A DNA stretch of 64,000 nt from an uncultured Bacilli bacterium (GTDB lineage: Bacteria; Bacillota_I; Bacilli_A; RF39; UBA660): NCBI GenBank assembly GCA_910580185.1, contig CAJTWC010000001.1, positions 124,001 through 188,000 of the forward strand, read 5' to 3'. The notes under the pieces are model-generated. The model searched no databases. It was not told the DNA's origin and saw only the letters and a list, made by a program, of their open reading frames with translations. Within the stretch, counting starts at the first letter, position 1; the number at the start of each line of letters is the position of its first letter. Below are positions 52,438 to 60,823 of this stretch, in pieces. Both the position numbers and the translations under genes were made by a program.

Positions 52438-54348
52438 TTACTTTAACATCTCGTAGTTATCTTCAAGCGTAAAGTCTACGTTTTCTTCAATCCATTCTTT
52501 TCTAGGTTCAACCTTATCACCCATAAGAACAGATACCCTTTTTTCTGCTAATGCAACGTCAGTTATCTTAACTCTAAATAAGCTTCTTCTTTCTGGATCC
52601 ATGGTTGTTTCCCATAACTGAGTTGCATCCATTTCACCAAGACCTTTGTATCTTTGTAAGTCTTCCATCTTACGACCACTCGTTACTTCTTTTAACTCAT
52701 CATCAGAATAAACATATACTTCTTCTTTCTTAGAGAAGGATACCTTATACAAAGGTGGGTTTGCAATGTATACGCGTCCAGCCTCTACGAGTGGTCTCAT
52801 GTAACGGTAGAAGAACGTTACAAGTAAAACCTGTATGTGACAACCATCATCATCGGCATCGGTCATTATTATTATTTTATCGTAATTACAATCTTCAATG
52901 TGAAAGTCTGGTCCAACACCCGCACCTATCGTGTATATTAAAGTATTTATCTCGGCGTTTTTATAAGCTTCATCCATAGTACATCTTTCGGTATTTAAAA
53001 CCTTACCACGAAGCGGTAATATTGCTTGGAAACTTCTTTCACGACCAGTTTTAGCACTACCACCTGCTGAATCTCCTTCAACTATGAATAGTTCGTTTTT
53101 CTTAGGATCTTTTTTTGTTGCTGGTGCTAACTTATCAGATAAATTCTTTTCTTTAGAATTTTTATTTTTTCCCTTACGAGCTTCTTCCCTTGCTTTTCTA
53201 GCTGCTTCTCTTGCGGCTTTTCCTTTTAAAGCTTTGTTTATAATATCAGTTGCTATCTGTTTATTTTCTTCTAGGAAATACTGCATCTTTTCATAAACAA
53301 TTTGGTCAACAACCGTTTTAGCAAGAGGAGTACCAAGTTTACCTTTAGTTTGTCCTTCAAATTGTAATAAATCTTCAGGAATCTTTAAAGATAAAATAAC
53401 GGTTAATCCTTCTCTTACGTCGCTACCTTCAAAGTTTTTATCTTTAGCTTTCAAATACCCATTACTTCTAGCATATTCATTAAATGCTTTAGTAAGAGCA
53501 CTTTTTAAACCTACTTCATGGCTTCCACCATCACTAGTTTTAACGTTGTTAACGAATGATACAACGTTTTCGTTATATGAATCAGTGTATTGTAGTGCAC
53601 ACTCTACTTCTATTTTATTTTTTGTTCCTTCAAAACCCACAACGTTATGAATCGTTTTTTTACCTTCGTTTAAATACGATACGAATTCTTCTAAACCTCT
53701 TTCGTAATGGAAATGTGCTTCTTTTTCGTCCTCTTCATCTATTACGTCAATCATAAGACCTTTTATAAGAAATGCTGATTCTTGCATTCTTTCGCAAATG
53801 GTTGTAAATGAAAAAGTAGTAGTTGAAAATATTTCATCATCAGGCATAAATCTAACGGTTGTACCTGTTCTGTTAGTGGTACCAACCTTTTTTAAATCTT
53901 CATCTAAATGTCCACCATCTTTAAAAGATATTTCGTATTTCCCACCGTCACGGTTTATAGAAACCTTCATCCATTTAGAAAGTGCGTTAACAACTGATGC
54001 ACCAACACCGTGCAGTCCACCTGATACTTTATATCCACCTTCTTGGAATTTACCACCAGCATGAAGTACGGTATATATAACTTCTGGAGTCGATTTTCCT
54101 GATTCATGCTTTCCAACTGGTACACCACGTCCTTCATCAGAAACTGATACAGAACCATCCTTATGAATAGTAACCTTTAAATGATTACCATACCCGTTTA
54201 TCGCCTCATCGATACCATTGTCAACTATTTCCCAGACAAGATGGTGTAAACCTCTTTTGTCAGTTGATCCTATATACATACCAGGTCTTTTTCTTACTGC
54301 TTCAAGACCTTCTAATATTTTAATTGATGATTCATCATATTTTGCCAT
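52438..54348 (-). CDS. parE: DNA topoisomerase IV subunit B
   Basis: A 636-residue GHKL ATPase/TOPRIM protein: EAVRKRPGMYIGST, HHLVWEIVDNGIDEA, SDEGRGVPVG, GGYKVSGGLHGVGASVVNALS, then TOPRIM ELFIVEGDSAGGSAK and IIMTDADDDG, ending QRYKGLGEMDATQLWETTMDPERR. Partner of parC. Promoter TTGCAC/TATAAT at 54385-54414. No gyrB is present in this window, so the ParE rather than GyrB call rests on the GGYKVSGGLHGVG variant and partner. Confidence 0.95.
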   Translation of the reverse strand: MAKYDESSIKILEGLEAVRKRPGMYIGSTDKRGLHHLVWEIVDNGIDEAINGYGNHLKVTIHKDGSVSVSDEGRGVPVGKHESGKSTPEVIYTVLHAGGKFQEGGYKVSGGLHGVGASVVNALSKWMKVSINRDGGKYEISFKDGGHLDEDLKKVGTTNRTGTTVRFMPDDEIFSTTTFSFTTICERMQESAFLIKGLMIDVIDEEDEKEAHFHYERGLEEFVSYLNEGKKTIHNVVGFEGTKNKIEVECALQYTDSYNENVVSFVNNVKTSDGGSHEVGLKSALTKAFNEYARSNGYLKAKDKNFEGSDVREGLTVILSLKIPEDLLQFEGQTKGKLGTPLAKTVVDQIVYEKMQYFLEENKQIATDIINKALKGKAAREAARKAREEARKGKNKNSKEKNLSDKLAPATKKDPKKNELFIVEGDSAGGSAKTGRERSFQAILPLRGKVLNTERCTMDEAYKNAEINTLIYTIGAGVGPDFHIEDCNYDKIIIMTDADDDGCHIQVLLVTFFYRYMRPLVEAGRVYIANPPLYKVSFSKKEEVYVYSDDELKEVTSGRKMEDLQRYKGLGEMDATQLWETTMDPERRSLFRVKITDVALAEKRVSVLMGDKVEPRKEWIEENVDFTLEDNYEMLK

Positions 54349-54384
54349 AAAAAACCATCTCCTTACTTTCTTAACCTATAAAGC

Positions 54385-54414
54385 ATTATATCATAAGAAT
54401 TTAAAAAAGTGCAA
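54385..54414 (-). promoter_or_regulatory. Promoter of parE-parC
   Basis: TTGCAC (54409-54414) and TATAAT (54385-54390) with an 18-nt spacer. It overlaps the terminator hairpin of the upstream gene. Confidence 0.6.
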
Positions 54415-54432
54415 AATTCTTGACACTTTTTG
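54403..54432 (-). terminator. Terminator of the DUF1016 gene
   Basis: AAAAAGTG and CACTTTTTT pair on the minus strand and end in a T-run, 15 nt after the gene. Confidence 0.6.
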
Positions 54433-54446
54433 TCATATCTTTAAAT

Positions 54447-55385
54447 TTACTTAACTTTTTCTTTTACTTTATTCAACTTATAAGTAGTTAAAAATATATC
54501 TAAATCACTTACGTATTCTAATATTAACTTATTGTTCTTTCTTGATATTATTATACCCATCGTTTTATTATGATAAGGTCCTTTTAATGTTTTATCTATT
54601 ACTTTCATATAGTTTAGGGTTTGCCCAATATCTTTAGCAGTTACTTCATCCTTCTTAAGTTCACCCACCATAAACTTATTTAACTTATAGTTAAAGAATA
54701 ATAAATCTATAAAGTAGTTGTTATCGTTATACGTTACTTTATATTCACTTCCTACAAAAGTAAATCCTGTTCCTAGTTCTAAGAATACTTTCTCTAATTC
54801 TTTTAATATGTATTTTTTAAGTACCTTTTCACTTAGCTTTTCTTCTTCATCTATATTTATAATTATTGGGTCATGTAACATGTCCTCTAGTTTCAACTCA
54901 TTACTTTCTCTTTCGCCTATTAATTTTATATTCTTTTTATCAGTGTATGACAATCTATTAAATGAATCTGTTTTAATTTCATTAATAAGACCTCTTACTG
55001 ATAAATTATTTTCTATACACCTATTTATATAATAATTTCTTTCGTTTTCATTATCAAACTTAAGTAAATATTTATAGTGCGACCATGATAGATTAGATTG
55101 CGAACACACTGTGTTCGCTTTTTTAAATAGTATATAAAATTTTCTCATTAACTCTAAATTTCTTCTTGAGTAATTTTTACCATACTCTTTAGATAACTTT
55201 ACTGACCATTCTTTAATTAAATTATCTCCATATTTTGCCCGTGTTTCTCCGCCTTGAGCTTCTATTAATAATCTACCTATCTCAAAGTATGTTTTTACCA
55301 CTTCCTTATTACTTTCTAAATATCTTACTTTATCATTTACTTCTTTTTCTTCTATTATATTTTTTATCTCATTAAAATAATTCAT
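54447..55385 (-). CDS. DUF1016/YhcG-type PD-(D/E)xK nuclease
   Basis: A 312-residue protein. The N-terminal YhcG domain has YFEIGRLLIEAQ, YGDNLIKEWSVKLSKEYGKNYSRRNLELMRKFY and LSWSHYKYLLK. The C-terminal nuclease domain has LGTGFTFVGSEYKVTYNDNNYFIDLLFFNYKLNKFMVGELKKD (catalytic Asp then Glu-x-Lys). These proteins are common in accessory DNA and often sit beside restriction systems or mobile elements. Here it is alone beside parE, so it may be a stray acquisition. Confidence 0.9.
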   Translation of the reverse strand: MNYFNEIKNIIEEKEVNDKVRYLESNKEVVKTYFEIGRLLIEAQGGETRAKYGDNLIKEWSVKLSKEYGKNYSRRNLELMRKFYILFKKANTVCSQSNLSWSHYKYLLKFDNENERNYYINRCIENNLSVRGLINEIKTDSFNRLSYTDKKNIKLIGERESNELKLEDMLHDPIIINIDEEEKLSEKVLKKYILKELEKVFLELGTGFTFVGSEYKVTYNDNNYFIDLLFFNYKLNKFMVGELKKDEVTAKDIGQTLNYMKVIDKTLKGPYHNKTMGIIISRKNNKLILEYVSDLDIFLTTYKLNKVKEKVK

Positions 55386-55473
55386 ATATTAGCTTCCTTT
55401 CTTTTTAGCCATCTATTATATGAACTTCTTTTAAAAACTTTGTCGAAATAAAAAATATAGTATCCTTTAAATA

Positions 55474-56172
55474 TTAAATTCTAATAAATTCTTCTTCCTC
55501 TAAATTTGACTTTCCTGTTTCATTTCCAAAAGCGAGATTTAATATTAAAACAGGACAAAAAAGAATTAATAAAATTTTAAACCTTTTATCTTTTCCAAAC
55601 CGGTAGCACAAACTATTACAGATTTTAATATGTATTCTAAAAAAATAAATAAAGATTAATAGCAGCAATATTAAATCTCCTAAAATAAAACCTTCATATA
55701 AAAAAATACCAAGTGAAAATGGGCCTAATATTAATATCCATAAACTATGAGCATAAATAGAAACTTTTTTTATAAAACCAAGTTCAAACGTAAGAAGGAA
55801 ACCATATATAGGAATATATACCCCTTGCCACCATAAATTACACTTATAAAGTAACATTTTTAATACAACTAACCTATAAAAACATATTATTAAACTAATT
55901 ATAAAACAAATCAAAAAATTACTAGTAGTTATCAATGAAAAAAGCTTAGCCAATAAGAAAACATATAATACATCAATTATAAATGAGAATTTTAACTTTC
56001 TTACATTTTTTAATTTATCTTTTCCAGAATCTTCATAATATTTTGATAATATTTCCAACCTTTTTTCTTCTTCTATTGTCTTTTCGTTACAGGAGTTTAA
56101 AGTTCCACATTTTAAACAACAACGATCAGTTTCTTTTAGTATTTCTCCACATTTTTTACATACTATATTCAA
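55474..56172 (-). CDS. Zinc-ribbon membrane protein
   Basis: A 232-residue protein. An N-terminal zinc ribbon (CKKCGEILKETDRCCLKCGTLN) is followed by a charged stretch and about five membrane helices (about 68-90, 92-110, 121-137, 150-165 and 172-190). The likely start is a TTG at 56172 (GGTGAT six nt upstream); an ATG-less frame runs to 56184. Ends in an acidic tail. Family not recognised. Confidence 0.75.
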   Translation of the reverse strand: MNIVCKKCGEILKETDRCCLKCGTLNSCNEKTIEEEKRLEILSKYYEDSGKDKLKNVRKLKFSFIIDVLYVFLLAKLFSLITTSNFLICFIISLIICFYRLVVLKMLLYKCNLWWQGVYIPIYGFLLTFELGFIKKVSIYAHSLWILILGPFSLGIFLYEGFILGDLILLLLIFIYFFRIHIKICNSLCYRFGKDKRFKILLILFCPVLILNLAFGNETGKSNLEEEEFIRI

Positions 56173-56269
56173 AATTATCACCAATATAAATATAACAAAA
56201 TCTATGTTTTCAATAAATAAGCTTTTTAAAATTTTACATTCTTTTACAAAAAAAACAATGAACTGTTAA

Positions 56270-56488
56270 TTATTGATACTTGTTCATTGCTTTCATAACT
56301 TGATTAACTTGTTTTTGACTAGGAGTTCTTCCCATTTGCATCATCATGGCTTTTACCATTTTTTCATTTATTGGTGGGTTTTTCTTTAAATACTTTTTCA
56401 TAAATGTTCTAGCTCCAAAAAATCCTACTACTAGTCCTACAATAAGACCAATTACGCACCATAAAATGTTTCCCCACATAATTTTCAT
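56270..56488 (-). CDS. yneF: UPF0154 protein YneF
   Basis: A 72-residue protein with one membrane helix ([61 protein letters not shown] begins here; the conserved core is [20 protein letters not shown]). Only the family and not the role is known. It keeps the Bacillus order tkt - sirA - yneF. Confidence 0.93.
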   Translation of the reverse strand: MKIMWGNILWCVIGLIVGLVVGFFGARTFMKKYLKKNPPINEKMVKAMMMQMGRTPSQKQVNQVMKAMNKYQ

Positions 56489-56526
56489 CTTCCTTTCATA
56501 TTATTATTTTACTAAAAATTACCAAT

Positions 56527-56949
56527 TTATACAAGGCTTTTTGAGATTACATTGCTAAGCCAAAAATAATCTTTATTATTAAAATCACATACAAAAACAT
56601 TTTTTTCTTTAGATATTATTTTAAAAAACGAGGTAATATTCTTATTAGTTTTTATTTTTATATAAGTATTATAGACAGTAAGTTTAGTTTTTTCAACACC
56701 ATCATCTAAAACATGTTTATTAAGTGTTTTTTTATAATTATCATCAAATGCGTATTTTCTATAAATATTACTATTAATTTCAGTTTTGTCATATGGGACT
56801 GCCATCTGTTCAAACAGCCTATATGATATTATAAAATCATTCTTACTCGATAAAGATATTTGTTCAAGCATTTTATATAAATAATAAGTTTTATTATAAT
56901 ATAATTTAGAAAATGAATCATTAATTTTAAATAAATAATATACTCTCAT
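56527..56949 (-). CDS. sirA: SirA-like replication inhibitor of sporulation
   Basis: A 140-residue protein. The N-terminus VYYLFKINDSFSKLYYNKTYYLYKMLEQI and the C-terminus FVCDFNNKDYFWLSNVIS match the plan of SirA (YneE), which binds DnaA domain I during sporulation in Bacillus; the same FNSK-YGWLN-type ending is diagnostic. The match is weak elsewhere. Gene order (tkt side, yneF side) supports it. A type III toxin gene is inserted between it and tkt. Confidence 0.7.
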   Translation of the reverse strand: MRVYYLFKINDSFSKLYYNKTYYLYKMLEQISLSSKNDFIISYRLFEQMAVPYDKTEINSNIYRKYAFDDNYKKTLNKHVLDDGVEKTKLTVYNTYIKIKTNKNITSFFKIISKEKNVFVCDFNNKDYFWLSNVISKSLV

Positions 56950-57037
56950 AATTAAAACACCTCTTTTATAGAATATTACGTATTCTATAAAAAAGATGTC
57001 GAATTCTAAAACTTTAATCGTATTTTTATATAAATAT

Positions 57038-57502
57038 CTATTTTAATTGTCTAAGTTTTTCTAATATTTTATCGGTATCCGCAAAAAACAAATTTTTTCC
57101 ACTTTTCTTCATTGATATCATAAATTTAAAATTATCTAGTATTTCTTTTTTTATTGATGGTATTAATTTTATTACCTTACCATTTACAATGTGCGGGTGA
57201 CTTATGTATTTTTCTAAAATTGGAAAAGCATTCTGAAGTAATATTACAGATTTTTTATTAGCTATTTTCCTTATTAAAATGGTTTTACATCTACCATATT
57301 TTCGTATTTTATTTTCAATTATTTTTTGATATTTACTAACTTTACTACTAAGTGGTATAAACCATAAAATACCATCATTTTTAATAACAAAATAAGTTGG
57401 TCTAGAATGACCATTTTCATGGTTAATCATTAAATTTTTATCATTTATAAAATCAAAAAAGTCATCCTTTATATGATAAATACATCCAGTTTGTAATTTC
57501 AT
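57038..57502 (-). CDS. ToxN/CptN/TenpN-like type III endoribonuclease toxin
   Basis: A 154-residue protein from ATG 57502. It begins KLQTGCIYHIKDDFFDF and has a barrel-like core with RPTYFVIKNDGILWFIPLSSKVSKYQKI; the IPLSSK run corresponds to the APLTSxK active-site signature of ToxN/AbiQ enzymes. The rest (ILIRKIANKKSVILLQNAFPI, helical end with ADTDKILEKL) has the usual length for the family. It cleaves RNA in homologues and is held inactive by a repeat RNA. The locus before it has the expected repeats, terminator and promoter. Its ribosome site AGGGGG is hidden in a hairpin with CCTCCT. Confidence 0.78.
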   Translation of the reverse strand: MKLQTGCIYHIKDDFFDFINDKNLMINHENGHSRPTYFVIKNDGILWFIPLSSKVSKYQKIIENKIRKYGRCKTILIRKIANKKSVILLQNAFPILEKYISHPHIVNGKVIKLIPSIKKEILDNFKFMISMKKSGKNLFFADTDKILEKLRQLK

Positions 57503-57542
57503 AATTCCCCCTAACTTCAAATTAGGAGGTTATTATACCTAT

Positions 57543-57709
57543 GAAAAAAGAAAACCTTGTCGTAATATGACAAAGTCTTCTAAATTTTCAATCGGGATAA
57601 TTTATTGCTCGCACCACCCGAGAGCGATTAAACATTTAACGATCGGGATAATTTATTACTCGCACCACCCGAGAGCGAGAAACATTTACTTTTTAGTACA
57701 ATTAATGTA
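57543..57709 (-). ncRNA. Type III antitoxin RNA with two tandem repeats
   Basis: The transcript begins near 57709 after a consensus promoter, crosses two 51-nt repeats, and meets a terminator (GACTTTGTC/GACAAGGTT with a T-run, 57543-57579) before the toxin gene. Each repeat reads, on the minus strand, ATCGCTCTCGGGTGGTGCGAG, an A-rich stretch, then ATCCCGAT. The CTCG/CGAG stem with GGG-CCC pairing makes an H-type pseudoknot, as in ToxI RNA. Leaky termination would make the toxin mRNA. Confidence 0.75.
57591..57690 (-). repeat. Two tandem 51-nt repeats
   Basis: Copies at 57591-57641 and 57642-57690 share a 36-nt core with a single G/A difference; the spacer differs slightly (TTAAACATTTAACG versus GAAACATTTAC). 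They are not a CRISPR array because units are adjacent with no unique spacers. Confidence 0.88.
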
Positions 57710-57716
57710 CAAATTT

Positions 57717-57745
57717 AATATACTATACTTAAATTTAAAAGTCAA
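57717..57745 (-). promoter_or_regulatory. Promoter of the type III toxin-antitoxin locus
   Basis: TTGACT (57740-57745) and TATATT (57717-57722) with a 17-nt spacer, between tkt and the repeats. Confidence 0.72.
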
Positions 57746-57797
57746 TGCAATAGGGCTTAAAATCCCACTACTATTTTATGCAAATTTAGACAATTTA

Positions 57798-59750
57798 TTA
57801 CTTTAATAATTTTTCAATTCTTTTAGCAATCATTTCATCATCTAGTTTTAATTTTTTTAATACATCTTCTTCACTTCCAGAATATCCAAATTCATCTAAA
57901 CCCATGATGTACTTATCGTTATAAACGTATTTATGCCATCCAAATTTAGATGCTCTTTCTATTACGAATGTTTTATATCCTATTGGAAGTATTTCTTCTT
58001 TGTAACTGTTTGGTTGCTGTTCGAAAAGTCTCATACATGGCATCGATACAACTCTTATTTCCATTCCTTTTAAAGATAATTTTTCTGCTATATCAAGTGC
58101 AAGTGATACTTCCGATCCAGTTGCTATTATTATTCCAAATAACTTTTTCTTTTCCTTTCTAATTATGTAAGCTCCCTTTTTAACGCTTAGAGGGTCGCTT
58201 GAATCTAACATTTTACATTTGTTTTTAGAAAGTATAATAGAAGAAGGTTTATCGTTATTTAATATTGTTTGCCAAGAACCAATTATTTCGTTAGCATCAC
58301 ATGGTCTATATACATAATGATTAGGTATGCTTCTAAGCATTGGTAGTTGTTCTATTGGTTCATGTGTTGGACCATCTTTTCCAACCATAACAGAATCATG
58401 AGTAAATACAAACGTACTTGGTAAGTTCATTAAGCTAGCCATCCTAATAGATGGTTTTAAATAATCAGAAAATGCTAAAAAAGTAGAAGTAAACGGTCTT
58501 AATCCGGAAAGGGCAAGGCCATTTATAAAAGCACCTGATGCCTGTTCACGAACTCCAAAAAAGAAGTTTTTTCCACCATAATTATCACTTGTAAAATCTC
58601 CAAAATTATTAAGATATGTTTTTGTAGAAGTTGCTAAATCGCATGATCCACCCAAAAACGCGGGATAATTATCAGCTATTTCATTCATAATGATACCATT
58701 TATTTTTCTTAATTCATCATCTTGAAAGGTAATATCTTTAAATAATCTAGTTACATCATATCTTTTATCTTCTGTTAAGGATTCTAAAAATCTTTTAGTA
58801 TCGTCATCACAGGAATTAATATATGAATTGTATTTTGTAAGCCATGATCTTTTTTCATGTGCTACTCTTGTATTTATAAAACTAGCCATTTCTTTTCTAA
58901 GTGAACTTATATTAGAAAATAAATCACGGTCCAAATTTAATTTATCTTTTATTTGTCTTATGTCCTCTTTAGTTAACGGAGACCCATGAACTTTATTTGT
59001 GCCTTCAAGTATTAAATCTTTGCCAATTGTTGTTTTTATTCTTATAAATGATGGTTTATCAATCATACTTTTAGCTTTTGATATAGCCATATCAATTAAT
59101 AAAGAATTATTTCCATCTGGAACATCATACGTATGCCATCCCATAGAATCAAATCTTCTTAAAACATCTTCATCAAAACTTTGATTTAACTTTCCATCTA
59201 TCGTAGTACTATTAGAATCATATAGCACAATTAAATTTCCTAACTTTAAATTTCCAGCTAAAGAACAAGCTTCATACGTTATACCTTCCATTAAATCTCC
59301 ATCTGAACAAAGTACATACGTTTTATAATTTATTAATTCACCAAACTTTTCGGATAAAAAACGCTCTGCTGCAGCCATACCAACAGCTGTTGCAATCCCC
59401 TCTCCTAACGGGCCTGTCGTGCAATCTACCCCAGGAGTTACCCCAAATTCTGGATGTCCTGGAGTAATAGAATCAATTTGTCTAAAACTTTTTAAGTCAT
59501 TTATGTTAATATCAAAACCCGCCATATAAAGTGTAGCATATAAAAGTGCTGAGCCATGTCCTGCTGATAAAACAAATCTATCTCTATTTATCCACTTATC
59601 ATCTTTTACATCAATTTTTATATGATTATTATAAAGTGAATACATTATTGGAGCTGCCCCTAAAGCAATTCCAGGATGTCCACTTTTAGCTTTAGATATC
59701 TCTGCTAGAGAAAGTGCTTTTATAGCACTAATGATTCTTTTTTCATCCAT
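57798..59750 (-). CDS. tkt: Transketolase
   Basis: A thiamine-diphosphate enzyme of 650 residues in the pentose phosphate pathway. Landmarks: SKAKSGHPGIALGAAPIMYSLY, GHGSALLYATLYMAGF, GPLGEGIATAVGMA, the TPP motif CSDGDLMEG...NLIVLYDSN, then DSVMVGKDGPTHEPIEQL. The start at 59750 has GGGTGATT; the frame to 59759 uses GTG inside it. It acts with rpe (25689). The lexA-side neighbour is the 51-residue membrane gene. Confidence 0.97.
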   Translation of the reverse strand: MDEKRIISAIKALSLAEISKAKSGHPGIALGAAPIMYSLYNNHIKIDVKDDKWINRDRFVLSAGHGSALLYATLYMAGFDININDLKSFRQIDSITPGHPEFGVTPGVDCTTGPLGEGIATAVGMAAAERFLSEKFGELINYKTYVLCSDGDLMEGITYEACSLAGNLKLGNLIVLYDSNSTTIDGKLNQSFDEDVLRRFDSMGWHTYDVPDGNNSLLIDMAISKAKSMIDKPSFIRIKTTIGKDLILEGTNKVHGSPLTKEDIRQIKDKLNLDRDLFSNISSLRKEMASFINTRVAHEKRSWLTKYNSYINSCDDDTKRFLESLTEDKRYDVTRLFKDITFQDDELRKINGIIMNEIADNYPAFLGGSCDLATSTKTYLNNFGDFTSDNYGGKNFFFGVREQASGAFINGLALSGLRPFTSTFLAFSDYLKPSIRMASLMNLPSTFVFTHDSVMVGKDGPTHEPIEQLPMLRSIPNHYVYRPCDANEIIGSWQTILNNDKPSSIILSKNKCKMLDSSDPLSVKKGAYIIRKEKKKLFGIIIATGSEVSLALDIAEKLSLKGMEIRVVSMPCMRLFEQQPNSYKEEILPIGYKTFVIERASKFGWHKYVYNDKYIMGLDEFGYSGSEEDVLKKLKLDDEMIAKRIEKLLK

Positions 59751-59812
59751 TTTAATCACCCTTCTTATCTTATATTAATATTATAAGTCAAAAAAAGAGA
59801 TTAATCAACTTT

Positions 59813-59968
59813 TTAATTCTTATCATAATTAACAACTACGTTATTTTCATTTTGAACTTTTTCATTGGAGTAATCAAAATTGTCATAATTACAAATCCAA
59901 AATACATTTACTATTGTTATTACCAAATAAATAAGTGCAGCAACTTTATATCCTTTCAATTTTTTCAT
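59813..59968 (-). CDS. SOS-controlled small membrane protein (YneA position)
   Basis: A 51-residue gene divergent from lexA, with GGAGTGAT as ribosome site. It has a basic start (MKKLKGYK), one membrane helix (VAALIYLVITIVNVFWIC), then an Asp/Asn-rich outside tail. Its promoter TTGACA/TAAACT has a LexA box inside the spacer. In Bacillus this place is held by yneA, a LysM-bearing division inhibitor; here there is no LysM domain, but the layout (one helix, outside tail, SOS control) recalls short inhibitors of division such as SidA of Caulobacter. The function is inferred from position only. Confidence 0.75.
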   Translation of the reverse strand: MKKLKGYKVAALIYLVITIVNVFWICNYDNFDYSNEKVQNENNVVVNYDKN

Positions 59969-60001
59969 CAATATCACTCCTTTTCGTCTAATTACAATTT
60001 T

Positions 60002-60056
60002 AGTTTACTACGAACAAACGTATGTGTCAATATAAAATTAGAACATTTGTTTGACA
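60002..60056. promoter_or_regulatory. Divergent lexA promoters with two LexA (SOS) boxes
   Basis: Box 1 is CGAACAAACGTATG (60011-60024, 13 of 14 positions of the Bacillus consensus CGAACRNRYGTTYG). Box 2 is AGAACATTTGTTTG (60040-60053, 12 of 14). Box 1 lies within the spacer of the minus-strand promoter (TTGACA 60025-60030, TAAACT 60002-60007). Box 2 overlaps the -35 of the lexA promoter (TTGACA 60051-60056, with TATTAT 17 nt downstream). Confidence 0.88.
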
Positions 60057-60106
60057 ATGTAAAGCAATTATGTTATTATTTAAATGTAATGAAAAAGGGA
60101 GGAATT

Positions 60107-60718
60107 ATGGAAAAACTCACAAACAGACAAAAAGACGTTTTAGATTATATTAAAAGTTATGTAGCTAGTCATGGATATCCACCTGCAGTAAGAGAAATAG
60201 GTTCAGCGCTAGGTTTAAATTCGCCTGCTACTATTCAATCTCATATAACAGCATTAGAAGCTAAAGGTTACATAAAAAAGACAAATTCAAAATATAGATC
60301 ACTTGAAATAGTTGGTAATAACGAATACTTAAACGAAGAAGTAGCACAAGTTCCATTACTTGGTAAAATAACCGCTGGCTCGCCTATTGAAGCAATTGAA
60401 ACTCCAGATGAATATTTTAGTTTACCTACTTATTTAATTCCTAGTAAAGAAGAAGTATTTACTTTAAAGGTAAGTGGTGAAAGTATGATTAATGCTGGTA
60501 TTTTCGATGGTGATATAGTAATAGTACAAAGACAAAACATCGCAAGAAATGGCGATATCGTAGTTGCAATGACAGAAGAAAATGAAGTTACTTTAAAAAC
60601 GTTTTATAAGGAAGCAACCCACGTAAGATTACAACCTGAAAATGATACAATGGCACCAATAATACTTCCTAACTGTACAATATTAGGTAAAGCTATTGGA
60701 TTATATAGAAAATTTTAA
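60107..60718 (+). CDS. lexA: SOS repressor LexA
   Basis: A 203-residue repressor. A winged-helix DNA-binding domain (LTNRQKDVLDYIKSYVASHGYPPAVREI, SPATIQSHITALEAKGYI) is followed by the self-cleavage site A90-G91 and the Ser126/Lys164 dyad (SGESMINAGIFDGDIVIV; EVTLKTFYKE). Under DNA damage RecA promotes cleavage. The start at 60107 follows GGGAGG; the frame to 59852 is not coding. It represses itself and the divergent small gene through the two boxes. Confidence 0.97.
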   Translation: MEKLTNRQKDVLDYIKSYVASHGYPPAVREIGSALGLNSPATIQSHITALEAKGYIKKTNSKYRSLEIVGNNEYLNEEVAQVPLLGKITAGSPIEAIETPDEYFSLPTYLIPSKEEVFTLKVSGESMINAGIFDGDIVIVQRQNIARNGDIVVAMTEENEVTLKTFYKEATHVRLQPENDTMAPIILPNCTILGKAIGLYRKF

Positions 60719-60726
60719 AAGGAAAA

Positions 60727-60752
60727 TTATTATACTTCTAGAAGTATAATAA
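60727..60752. repeat. Perfect 26-nt palindrome after lexA
   Basis: TTATTATACTTCT followed by its exact reverse complement AGAAGTATAATAA, 8 nt after the lexA stop. No T-run follows, so it may be a protein site or a weak terminator. Confidence 0.6.
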
Positions 60753-60823
60753 ATCAAAAATATATAGAAAGGGATCAATCAAATAGATTAATATTTCTAT
60801 AAGATTGATTATACGAGAATATT

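Noticed and set aside
57591..57690. CRISPR-like repeats
   Set aside because: Two adjacent units without unique spacers and no cas genes; they precede a toxin gene behind a terminator.
59852..60106. N-terminal extension of LexA
   Set aside because: It crosses the SOS boxes and both promoters; the ATG at 60107 has a good ribosome site.
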